41,293 nucleotides of DNA from Lentisphaerota bacterium (GTDB lineage Bacteria > Verrucomicrobiota > Lentisphaeria > Victivallales > Victivallaceae), in the NCBI GenBank assembly GCA_015061495.1, contig SUWL01000019.1, positions 1-41,293 on the forward strand. The letters are read 5' to 3'. A program made the position numbers and the translations under genes. Within the stretch, counting starts at the first letter, position 1, and each line of letters starts with the position of its first letter. This document shows, one piece after another, positions 1 through 7,138 of this stretch. A model generated the notes under the pieces. The model did not search any database, was not told where the DNA came from, and was given only the letters and a program-made list of their open reading frames with translations.

Positions 1-1211
1 AACGCACCATCCCCGATAGTCGTCACACTGTCAGGGATCGTCACGCTCGTCAAACTCGTGCAACCGGAAAACGCCGAATCCCCGATAGTCGTCACACTGT
101 CAGGGATCGTCACGCTCGTCAAACTCCTGCAATCGTCAAACGCCCTATTCCCGATAGTCGTCACACCATCAGGAATAACGATACTGGTGATGTTTTTATC
201 TTTTACGCCGGTAACAGTTTTGCCGTCTGCACTGAATGCGAGGACTTTCAAAGCATAACGCCCGGCTTCTTTTTCGTGGTCTGTGACCGGCAAAACTGCC
301 GGAGCGGAAGTGTTTTTATTCTGACGGCTGCCGCCGCCGAAAATAAAGCCGAATACTCCGGCAATTACCGCCACAAGCAAAATAATAAAGGCACTTTTCC
401 AGATTTTATTTCCGGAATTTGTCACTTCTGCGGGAAATGGCGGCGGTGCAACCGGCGGTTGCGGTACCGGCGGCACTGGTGGTGCCAGATTCCATGAATC
501 AAAGAGTTTTACTTCATCCCAGTCATCAACGTTGCCGTTCCAGCAGATATTTTGAGTGCCGGAGCTATTCATATTGCTATTCAACTGCTTACGGAACACA
601 CTGAAATTTTTTATTGCCGTATCACCGATGGTTTTCAACAAAGCTTTGGTAAAATAACCATGCCCGGAATCGGTATCTTCAAAGGCTTTTTCCCCGGATG
701 AGCAGGAGTTCAAAATCAACGGCGGAATAAAGCCGCTTTGCATTTTGACCGCATTATTCAGCGCAATGGAACGGCTCTCGTTACAAACAAACGCCGTACT
801 GCGCCCGGCAAGCAGATTGTCCCGGCAGCAATCCAGAATAAACAACCGCCGTACCCCGGGCTTGTTGGTCACATTCACCAATACTGACATGGGAAGAGAA
901 CCCATGCTGTATAAATTCGGATCAGCAAAGCCGTCTTTGGCGACCAGATAATGTTCATTATTCAACTCTCTGCCGTGCCCGGCGAAGTAAAAGACCAGCA
1001 TATCGCCATCTTTCATTTCTTCGCAGAAATTCCTGACTTTGTTGATCAACTCGGAACTTTTAGCTTCGTTTTCCGGGATCAGTACCGTTTTGTCAAATCC
1101 GGCAGCTCTGAATTCTCCAAATAATTCGCTGGCATCATTGCACGCACAGCGCAACGGCGTAATATCATTGCCGTAAGCATTGATGCCAATAAATATCGCA
1201 AACCGTTTCAT
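1..1211 (-). CDS. Caspase-like (peptidase C14) protease with transmembrane segment and BspA-type leucine-rich repeats, C-terminus cut by window edge
   Basis: The frame is open from the ATG at 1211 to the left edge (403 codons, no stop). It starts MKRFAIFIGINAYGN, typical of the caspase p20 domain. A histidine in YFAGHGRE (about residue 79) and a cysteine pair in ILDCCRDN (residues 128-129) match the C14 His/Cys dyad. A proline-rich linker (about 245-260) precedes one hydrophobic segment (about 273-293), then a short spacer and LRR_5/BspA repeats of 23 residues from about residue 335. The family cleaves proteins, often after basic or acidic residues. The layout suggests a protease on one side of the membrane and a repeat-based sensor on the other; that topology is inferred. 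The start is supported by a promoter at 1251-1278, although the ribosome site is weak. The number of further repeats is unknown. Confidence 0.85.
   Translation of the reverse strand, partial: MKRFAIFIGINAYGNDITPLRCACNDASELFGEFRAAGFDKTVLIPENEAKSSELINKVRNFCEEMKDGDMLVFYFAGHGRELNNEHYLVAKDGFADPNLYSMGSLPMSVLVNVTNKPGVRRLFILDCCRDNLLAGRSTAFVCNESRSIALNNAVKMQSGFIPPLILNSCSSGEKAFEDTDSGHGYFTKALLKTIGDTAIKNFSVFRKQLNSNMNSSGTQNICWNGNVDDWDEVKLFDSWNLAPPVPPVPQPPVAPPPFPAEVTNSGNKIWKSAFIILLVAVIAGVFGFIFGGGSRQNKNTSAPAVLPVTDHEKEAGRYALKVLAFSADGKTVTGVKDKNITSIVIPDGVTTIGNRAFDDCRSLTSVTIPDSVTTIGDSAFSGCTSLTSVTIPDSVTTIGDGA
10..165 (-). repeat. 69-bp tandem repeats encoding BspA-type leucine-rich repeats
   Basis: The motif read on the plus strand as CCCGATAGTCGTCACA recurs every 69 bp (near 12, 81 and 150). 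Each period encodes one 23-residue LRR_5 unit with core SLTSVTIPDSVTTIGD. The two units nearest the left edge are almost identical in DNA. The third, nearest the membrane segment, has diverged. The array continues beyond the window. Confidence 0.85.
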
Positions 1212-1518
1212 GGTATGAATTTATCCCCGTTTGATATAAATATTTTTCTTAATATAGCACAACTGCCGCATATTGCAAGAGTTGAATGATATTTTGCTTT
1301 ATGTTTTACTATATAAGGCGATTTTGCCTGGCAAATCTGACACCGTAAAATAGAAATTTTGCAATTTTTCGCGTTGCATTATGGGTGCAGGGGGGGGGCG
1401 GCGTGAGTGCCCCCCTGCAAAACGCTTGCGCGCGTACAACCGTTTGCAGACTTCTGTCAAAAAACGGCGGTAAAGCAATAAAAATTCCGCTTTTCTTGAA
1501 AAGGGTTGGGGGGTAAAA
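1212..1518. other. 307-bp intergenic region with a GC-rich inverted repeat and no convincing gene
   Basis: The left end (1212-1280) holds the promoter and leader of the caspase-like gene. Further right, TGCAGGGGGG (1386-1395) is an exact inverted complement of CCCCCCTGCA (1410-1419), a 10-bp stem with a 14-nt loop. No T-tract follows on either strand, so it is not a standard terminator. CTTTTCTTGAAAAG at 1490-1503 is a short AT-rich palindrome just downstream of the Bax1 gene stop and may help end that transcript. The only sizeable open frame (minus, 1526-1299) overlaps the end of the Bax1 gene and has a low-complexity Arg/Pro-rich product, so I do not call it. Confidence 0.5.
1251..1278 (-). 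promoter_or_regulatory. Sigma-70-type promoter for the caspase-like gene
   Basis: Read on the minus strand, TTGCAA (1278-1273) is followed after 16 bp by TATATT (1256-1251), about 40 bp upstream of the ATG at 1211. The same box pattern precedes tilS, the NagB-like gene and tpiA. Confidence 0.55.
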
Positions 1519-2715
1519 TCAATCATTCTCCGGAAAGAGGCGTTTGAGCAGGTTGACTACGGTGGCAACTCCGGGGAAGTCGCGGAAAAGCCAGCAGCGG
1601 CGGCGGATATGCGGGCGGGATTCAAAGAGTTTTTCAAACTCCTCTTCACTTTTGACCAGTGAACGGTCGATGCCTAAAATCAGCGGCAGATCGGGGTTTT
1701 CCGCCAGCAAAGTCAAACGGCGTTCGAGTTGTCCGGCGTGCCAGCGGTGAAAGAGTTCCGCATGGATAAGTTCACCGGCGGTCGAATGAAAGGAGAGATC
1801 CGGGAAGATCACCTCCTGATTGCCTGCATCGATAAAGGGTGTATCTCCCACGATCTGCCAGGTGTCCTGTTTGGCGTTAAAGAGTTTATGAAACAGACGG
1901 ATCTCTTCGGGAATATAGGATGCCAGCTGCCGGTAATGGGAAACCAGTCCGTTTTTATGGGAAAGTTTGAGTGTCAGTTCCCGGTTTTTGATTTTCACTT
2001 GTGCTTTAAGTTCCCATTTGGGCAGCAATGCGATGGCGGGCAGCAGATTCGCCAGCTGCAAAGCGTATTTTGAAGTGGCATCAAAGAGCGAAAACGGCCC
2101 GGAAATCTCCATTTGCAGCTGATTTTTTGCCGGGATGGTGAAGTGGGCAAGCAGCCGGAAAAATTTGACGGTTTTCAATAATTTTCGCAGTTCACCGGGG
2201 GCGGCATTGCGGATCGTTACCGTCATGGATTTGGCAAAAAAGAGCAATCCCTGCGCTTGAGCAAGGTTGTAGCGGTGCAGGAGTTTTTCCGGAGAAACCG
2301 CTTCAAAAGCGGCAATTTTTTCAAAATCCGGCAGATCTCCGTAGAGGTCGTCAAGGGCGGCACAGGTACGCAGTTTTTCCGGATCGGTGATGCCGGAGTT
2401 CAGCATTTTCCCGGAAGCAAGGAAACTTTTTCTGCGCAATGCCGGATAATCCGCACTCTGCGCAGCGGTAAATTCCGTGCGGTCAAGCAGCAGTTTATTC
2501 AGACCGGCAGCGATTTTTACATCACAACTCCCCCGGATCAGCGCGCCGGTGAGTTCCTCAAGTTCCTGCCGGGTCATATTGCCCTCGGCGGCACTCTGGT
2601 AGATGGCGGCAAGTTCGCCCGCCAGATCCAGCAGAAACGGGGCATCCGGGGCGATCAGCCGGGGCTTGACATCCGGCGTGGTTATGCGGTAGAGCAGATG
2701 TTCACTGCGGAGCAT
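1519..2715 (-). CDS. Bax1-like nuclease, XPB partner (DUF790)
   Basis: The product of about 398 residues begins MLRSEHLLYRI and matches the overall layout of DUF790. That family includes archaeal Bax1, a structure-specific nuclease that binds the XPB helicase and cuts DNA in a repair-type reaction. The identification rests on family resemblance plus the gene lying directly behind an XPB-like helicase, which is the usual archaeal arrangement. The C-terminal half (LPLILGIDRSLVKSEEEFEKLF region) would hold the nuclease part, but I cannot assign active-site residues with certainty. I chose the ATG at 2715 because AAGGAG sits 7 nt upstream. A TTG at 2733 would add six residues and overlap the helicase stop. 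It is the last gene of a leftward cluster. Confidence 0.72.
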   Translation of the reverse strand: MLRSEHLLYRITTPDVKPRLIAPDAPFLLDLAGELAAIYQSAAEGNMTRQELEELTGALIRGSCDVKIAAGLNKLLLDRTEFTAAQSADYPALRRKSFLASGKMLNSGITDPEKLRTCAALDDLYGDLPDFEKIAAFEAVSPEKLLHRYNLAQAQGLLFFAKSMTVTIRNAAPGELRKLLKTVKFFRLLAHFTIPAKNQLQMEISGPFSLFDATSKYALQLANLLPAIALLPKWELKAQVKIKNRELTLKLSHKNGLVSHYRQLASYIPEEIRLFHKLFNAKQDTWQIVGDTPFIDAGNQEVIFPDLSFHSTAGELIHAELFHRWHAGQLERRLTLLAENPDLPLILGIDRSLVKSEEEFEKLFESRPHIRRRCWLFRDFPGVATVVNLLKRLFPEND

Positions 2716-2729
2716 AGGACAACTCCTTT

Positions 2730-4103
2730 TCAAGTAATAAACGCATCATGTTCACGCCTTCTTTCGCTGATGGATTCTTCGGAAGTATTGGCACTTACCA
2801 ATTCGTAGAGTACTGCCTGTTTTTTGCCGGGGGCGGCGCGGAGTATCCTGCCCAGACGCTGGACATGTTCCCGGACACTGCCGCTGCCGGAAACGATGAT
2901 CCCGACTGAAACCTGCGGGACGTCCACTCCTTCATTAAGCACTTTGCTGGTGACCAGCACCGGATAATTGCCGTTGCGGAATTCTTCCAGAAACTCCTTG
3001 CGTTCAGCGGCTTTAGTGTGGTGGGTAAGCACCGGCAGCGTAAAGCGTCTGCCGATGGTGTACGCCGCATCGTTGTCAGCGGTGAAAATGATGGTGCGTT
3101 CTCCGGGGTGGCGGGCGAGGATCCTGCCGATCATTTCCAGTTTGGCTGAACCGGCACGGGCAATATGCCGCTGGGCGATAAAAGAAGCCAGCGCATCTTT
3201 GCCACCCGGCAGACGCGAGGTGGCGATCAGAAAATCGCTCCAGCCGTTTTTGCGGGCAAAATTTATTCCTGCCCGGCGGATGAAATCGGTATAGATCGTG
3301 CGGTGATGATGGTAGGCGGCAGCTTCCGCACCGGAAAGTTCCACTCTTAATTGATGCACCTGATAAGCACTTAAAATATTGCCGGACAGCTCCCTGATCC
3401 CGATGTCACAGCAAATGCCGCCCATCATGTCGGTCAACACCCGGGAGTACTCCTCATCCAGTTCCGCCGTTGCGGTCAATCCCAGCCGGAACGGAGCAAT
3501 CGCCATTGCCGCCGCCAGCCGGTTGCCCGGTGAAGGCAGATGGTGGCACTCATCGGCGATCAGCAAAGCAAAACGGCTGCCGATGAATTCCATATTCAAA
3601 ACTGCTGAATCATAAGTGCTTACCGTTATCGGCATGATTTCACGGCTGCCGCCGCCCAGCATGCCGCATCTGACATTGAAAAATTTTTCAATGGTTCCCG
3701 CCCATTGGGTGAGCAGGTCGATCGTCGGTACCAGCACCAGTGCCGGGCGCTTCAAATGTCCGATCGCCATCATCGCCAGAATGGTTTTCCCCGAACCGGT
3801 CGGCAGGGAAACCACCGCCCGGCAGTCGGCGGCGATCCAGGCGGACAGAGCTTTGCTCTGATGTGCCCGTGGAGTGATATGCTGTTTGAATTGGAGATTT
3901 TCCAGTACCTGATAATCTTTTGCCCGGTCATTGAATGGGACCTTGCTGCGGATCAGTGCCATGATCACTGCAGAATAATCGCACGCCCGCGCGCGGAAAA
4001 GCGAACTGCGTTCATCGAATACCGCCAGAGATGCGACTGTTTCCGGCAGCGTACTGCAGCCGGAGAGGGTCAAGGTGCCGGATCGGAAATCTACTGTTAT
4101 CAT
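2730..4103 (-). CDS. XPB-like DEAD/DEAH superfamily 2 DNA helicase
   Basis: The 457-residue protein carries all core SF2 helicase motifs: Walker A PTGSGKT (101-107), Walker B ADECHH (183-188), motif III TAT (210-212), motif V region TSKVLNEGVDVP (385-396) and motif VI QRLGRILR (415-422). An N-terminal region of about 75 residues precedes the helicase core, as in short archaeal XPB proteins. XPB proteins pry open DNA around lesions, and with Bax1 they are thought to perform nucleotide-excision-type incision. In place of the archaeal RED motif after motif III, this protein has AELDEE. The start at 4103 overlaps the upstream stop by 4 nt (ATGA), which suggests coupled translation. The Bax1-like gene starts 14 nt after its stop. 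Confidence 0.82.
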   Translation of the reverse strand: MITVDFRSGTLTLSGCSTLPETVASLAVFDERSSLFRARACDYSAVIMALIRSKVPFNDRAKDYQVLENLQFKQHITPRAHQSKALSAWIAADCRAVVSLPTGSGKTILAMMAIGHLKRPALVLVPTIDLLTQWAGTIEKFFNVRCGMLGGGSREIMPITVSTYDSAVLNMEFIGSRFALLIADECHHLPSPGNRLAAAMAIAPFRLGLTATAELDEEYSRVLTDMMGGICCDIGIRELSGNILSAYQVHQLRVELSGAEAAAYHHHRTIYTDFIRRAGINFARKNGWSDFLIATSRLPGGKDALASFIAQRHIARAGSAKLEMIGRILARHPGERTIIFTADNDAAYTIGRRFTLPVLTHHTKAAERKEFLEEFRNGNYPVLVTSKVLNEGVDVPQVSVGIIVSGSGSVREHVQRLGRILRAAPGKKQAVLYELVSANTSEESISERRREHDAFIT

Positions 4104-5239
4104 GGTTGAAAAACGAATAAAAAGTCAGCGGATACCTTCTTCGCCGCTTTGACCGGTATCCACAGCGGTTGAATATGGGCATTGCCCCATGAGTTGGAAA
4201 CGGCGATCTCATCTGTGCCGGCATTGTAACCGATAATCAGGCAGACATGATTATTGGTGGTACGGCGGGGGATGGAAATTTTTTTCAAGGTGCGTTTCCA
4301 GTTTTGCACACTTCCTGCCCGCGGGCGGTTGAGGCGGCTGAAGTTGTAGAGTTTATTCAATTCGGCAGTGGAATGCATACACCAGCACAGCGGCACACCT
4401 TTGTCGATATACCGGGATACGCTTTTTACTGAAACATCGGAAATTTTTGCCATGCCCAGACCGGTTTTCCGGCGGATGAAACGGATACTTTTGTTGATCT
4501 GATCGACATTGGTACCATCTTCGGGGTCGGCACCTCCCATTTTGGCGAGGTGGTGCATATCCATATTTATGCCGTAATAGAGGAAAATTCTGGACAATGT
4601 CGCCGGGACACAATATCCTTTGCTGCCCTGATCGACCATGGGGATATTTTTGATGTACACATCGCCGAAGCCGTTGCGTTCCAGATTTTTTGAGAGATCT
4701 TTTTTTGCCGGAGCATCCTTCGGCTGCCGGACGGCGGAGGGCTGGATGTGCAGCATGATGAATTCATTTTTGTCGACCTCCAGCCAGATTTTGGCGAAGC
4801 GGCACTGCCAGAGATCCATTTTGGTGCGAACCGGAACAAAATCCGGCGATTCCCGTCGGCTTTTGCCCAGCAGGGTGTGCAATTTGCCCGAAATGATCCG
4901 GCGGGCATCCTGGATGTCCGAAGCCGCCTTACGGTCATCTCCCCGATTGGCGAAATAAATGGATATCAACGTGATCTGTCTGGCGGAACGGTCAGTTGTG
5001 ATATGGATCTCTTTTGCCGGAACTCCGGCGATGTCCCCCCGGTAAAAGGTCGAATATTTGCCGCCGTTTCCGGCAAAACGCAAGCGGCTGCGCCGTAAGA
5101 ACAGCTGGAAATCCCAGGGGTTCTTTTCTGCGAAAATACCGATACCTAAAGTCCGGTTCAGATTTTGTACCGTTACCGCGCCGTCAACGGTAACTGCGGC
5201 ACCGATAATGAACAGCAGCAGCCGGAGATATTTCATCAT
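4100..5239 (-). CDS. Secreted papain-like / C39-like cysteine protease domain protein
   Basis: The 379-residue product begins MMKYLRLLLFIIGAAVTVDG, a clear signal peptide or anchor, so it probably acts outside the cytoplasm. An N-terminal region of about 190 residues has no recognised motif. The C-terminal part has the order of a papain-fold protease: VDQGSKGYCVPATLSRI (Gln and Cys, Cys near residue 210), NNHVCLIIGYN (His) and SNSWGN (Asn). This gives a plausible Cys-His-Asn triad. The substrate is unknown. I chose the ATG at 5239, one base after the stop of the upstream small membrane gene. A longer frame to 5278 would overlap that gene and place residues ahead of the signal peptide. Its stop overlaps the XPB start, so the two are probably co-translated, though a shared function is not evident. 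Confidence 0.7.
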   Translation of the reverse strand: MMKYLRLLLFIIGAAVTVDGAVTVQNLNRTLGIGIFAEKNPWDFQLFLRRSRLRFAGNGGKYSTFYRGDIAGVPAKEIHITTDRSARQITLISIYFANRGDDRKAASDIQDARRIISGKLHTLLGKSRRESPDFVPVRTKMDLWQCRFAKIWLEVDKNEFIMLHIQPSAVRQPKDAPAKKDLSKNLERNGFGDVYIKNIPMVDQGSKGYCVPATLSRIFLYYGINMDMHHLAKMGGADPEDGTNVDQINKSIRFIRRKTGLGMAKISDVSVKSVSRYIDKGVPLCWCMHSTAELNKLYNFSRLNRPRAGSVQNWKRTLKKISIPRRTTNNHVCLIIGYNAGTDEIAVSNSWGNAHIQPLWIPVKAAKKVSADFLFVFQP

Positions 5240-5240
5240 A

Positions 5241-5495
5241 TCACTTCTTTTTGGGACGCTGGAATCCGGCAGTGGCAAAGCCGATGCCGCCGACGATAAC
5301 GCCGAAAATCAGCGATTTTACCGCCCCGGTACGCATGGCGATGCCCAGAGTGAATGCCAGGCCGAAACAGAACAAGCCGACCAGGATGGCTTTGTCTTTG
5401 TCAAAACGGGGGAGGCTGTGATCGTCTCTGGCAGCTTCCAGTTCGACTTCCAGGAGTTTTTCTTTGAGTTCCGGAGAAAGCTTTTCTTCGTCCAT
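5241..5495 (-). CDS. Small membrane protein, 84 residues, two predicted helices
   Basis: No family recognised. The first 35 residues are highly charged (MDEEKLSPELKEKLLEVELE). Two hydrophobic stretches follow, AILVGLFCFGLAFTLGIAM and SLIFGVIVGGIGFATAGF, ending in a basic RPKKK tail. That fits a small inner-membrane protein with both ends in the cytoplasm. AAAGGA lies about 8 nt upstream of the ATG at 5495. It sits between the pseudouridine synthase (12-nt gap) and the papain-like protease (1-nt gap), so it is part of the same transcript. Confidence 0.75.
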   Translation of the reverse strand: MDEEKLSPELKEKLLEVELEAARDDHSLPRFDKDKAILVGLFCFGLAFTLGIAMRTGAVKSLIFGVIVGGIGFATAGFQRPKKK

Positions 5496-5507
5496 AACAG
5501 AATCCTT

Positions 5508-6434
5508 TCAACTTAAAATATTTTGCATATCCTGCGGCATCGGAGAGGTGAACTTCATGGTTTCTCCCGATGCCGGATGGGTGAATTCCAGCGATGCGGA
5601 GTGGAGAGCCTGCCGCGTCAGCAGGAGTTTTGCCCGGTCATCATCAGTCAGTTCTCCGGTGCGCTGCTTGAGGTAAAAGGTTTCGTCCACTCCGTAAAGT
5701 TTATCCCCGGCAACCGGGAACCCCAGCGAATTGACCGTAGCTCTGATCTGGTGCATCCTGCCGGTGGAAAGAACCGCTTCAACCAGAGATAAACCGTTGA
5801 CAAAAGAGATTTTGCGAAAAGCGGTCTTCGCGCTTTCAAAGGGGGGTGTTTCCGGCATGGCGGTGACGAATCTGCGTTTTTTGCGGACGACTGAATTGGC
5901 ATTGATCAGAAAACCGTCGGCAATGGTTTCTTCCGGGAAATTGCCGTGGACGATCACCAGATATTTTTTGCCGGAAACCGACCGGGTAAGTTTTTTGGCG
6001 GATTTCGGATCTTTGACCGCCAGCAGCAGACCGCTGGTTTCCCGGTCGAGGCGGTTGACGAAGTGGATCGCGCCGTAACGGGTGCAGAGCAGATGCCACA
6101 AAGTGTGTTTGAAAAACGGTCCTGCCGGGTGCATGCACAAATTGCCCGGTTTGTCGATGACCAGCAGCTGTTCATCCTCAAAGACCACCTGATAATTCAG
6201 GTCAGCCGGCGGTTCGGTGATATCCTGCGGACGGTATTCGATCTGATCGTGCAGCTGTAAAACGGTTTCCGGATCGACGGTTCTGCCGTTGAGCGTGATC
6301 TCTCCGGAAATTATGCGGCAGCACCACTCCTCGCGGGAACGGTAGGTGAATCTGCTGGCGAGATAGTCCGCCAGCAGTAAATTTGCTCCGCTCCAGTCAA
6401 TGGTGCTGCGGATGATGCGCTGCGAAAGATTCAT
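5508..6434 (-). CDS. RluA-family RNA pseudouridine synthase
   Basis: The 308-residue protein has an N-terminal S4 RNA-binding region (about 17-70, including REEWCCRIISGEITLNG) and a pseudouridine synthase domain. The domain carries the signature FVNRLDRETSG with the catalytic Asp near residue 130, plus GRMHQIRATVNSLGFPVAGD near the C-terminal part. Such enzymes isomerise specific uridines in 23S rRNA or tRNA. The common HRLD histidine is replaced by Asn. The target base cannot be predicted from the sequence, so I give no RluA/C/D symbol. The gene begins 5 nt after the rdgB stop and is co-transcribed with it. Confidence 0.9.
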   Translation of the reverse strand: MNLSQRIIRSTIDWSGANLLLADYLASRFTYRSREEWCCRIISGEITLNGRTVDPETVLQLHDQIEYRPQDITEPPADLNYQVVFEDEQLLVIDKPGNLCMHPAGPFFKHTLWHLLCTRYGAIHFVNRLDRETSGLLLAVKDPKSAKKLTRSVSGKKYLVIVHGNFPEETIADGFLINANSVVRKKRRFVTAMPETPPFESAKTAFRKISFVNGLSLVEAVLSTGRMHQIRATVNSLGFPVAGDKLYGVDETFYLKQRTGELTDDDRAKLLLTRQALHSASLEFTHPASGETMKFTSPMPQDMQNILS

Positions 6435-6439
6435 GGCGG

Positions 6440-7039
6440 TCAGAACTCGTCATCCAGGATCGACATTTCATCTTCGACGAATTCCAGCGCTTTGCGGTAG
6501 GCATCGGCGCGGTGGCTGATGCGGTTTTTCTCCTCTTGGGTAAGTTCGGCAAAACTTTTGTCGAATCCATCGGGCTGAAAGACCGGATCGTATCCGAAAC
6601 CGTTTTCGCCCCGCGGTTCAGTAAGGATCGTACCTTTTACTTCGCCCTCAAATGTTTCGATAACTTCGCCGTTGGCGGCGATGGCGATGACGCAAACGAA
6701 ACGGGCGCGGCGGTTTTCTTTGCCCTCCAATTCTTTGAGCAGTTTGGCGATCCGTTCGGCATCGGTGGCGGCGTAACGGGAAGAGTGGATGCCCGGTCTG
6801 CCGTCCAGCGCTTCGACCTCCAGACCGGAATCATCGGCAAAAGCGGGTACGTCGCAATATTTGCAGGCGGCAAGAGCTTTGATCGAAGCGTTTTCTTCAA
6901 AGGAGCTGCCGTTTTCTTCCGGTTCGGTATAATTGGGGTAGTCGTTGAGTGATTTTAGTTCAACATTCTGCCCTTCCATCAGGCGGGCGTATTCTTCAAG
7001 TTTATGCCGGTTTCCGGTGGCGGCGACGATATAAGCCAT
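6440..7039 (-). CDS. rdgB: XTP/dITP diphosphatase (RdgB/HAM1 family)
   Basis: The 199-residue protein matches the family in length and motifs: ATGNRHKLEEY at 7-17, a metal-binding ADDSGLEVEALDGRPG stretch near 68-83, SSRYA, and GENGFGYDPVF in the C-terminal half. It hydrolyses non-canonical purine triphosphates such as dITP and XTP to monophosphates, keeping deaminated bases out of DNA. Its start has GGAG about 8 nt upstream. It is the first gene of the leftward cluster and is transcribed away from tilS from a shared 99-bp intergenic region. Confidence 0.95.
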   Translation of the reverse strand: MAYIVAATGNRHKLEEYARLMEGQNVELKSLNDYPNYTEPEENGSSFEENASIKALAACKYCDVPAFADDSGLEVEALDGRPGIHSSRYAATDAERIAKLLKELEGKENRRARFVCVIAIAANGEVIETFEGEVKGTILTEPRGENGFGYDPVFQPDGFDKSFAELTQEEKNRISHRADAYRKALEFVEDEMSILDDEF

Positions 7040-7083
7040 GATCTTTGCTCCAAAAAAATGTTCAACTTCTGCGCCTTGTTCTG

Positions 7084-7111
7084 TTGCATAACGGCGCGGC
7101 GGCGTTATATT
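7084..7111 (+). promoter_or_regulatory. Candidate promoter for tilS
   Basis: TTGCAT (7084-7089) and TATATT (7106-7111) are separated by 16 bp. The -10 ends only 27 bp upstream of the first tilS ATG, so the leader would be short (about 20 nt). Confidence 0.5.
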
Positions 7112-7138
7112 ATATAAGATAAATCATATCGGGTACAA
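7109..7138 (-). promoter_or_regulatory. Candidate promoter for the rdgB cluster
   Basis: On the minus strand TTGTAC (7138-7133) and TATAAT (7114-7109) are separated by 18 bp, about 70 bp upstream of rdgB. The -10 box occupies the same AT-rich stretch as the -10 of the opposing tilS promoter. Confidence 0.45.

Noticed and set aside
1-165. Regular 69-bp repeats as a CRISPR or satellite
   Set aside because: The period equals 23 codons and encodes a known leucine-rich repeat in the frame of the caspase-like gene.
1490-1503. CTTTTCTTGAAAAG palindrome as a firm terminator
   Set aside because: The stem is AT-rich and only about five pairs with a tight loop; mentioned only as a possible aid to termination.
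1299-1526. 75-codon minus-strand open frame after the Bax1 gene
   Set aside because: It overlaps the end of the Bax1 gene, has low-complexity Arg/Pro-rich content and no ribosome site.
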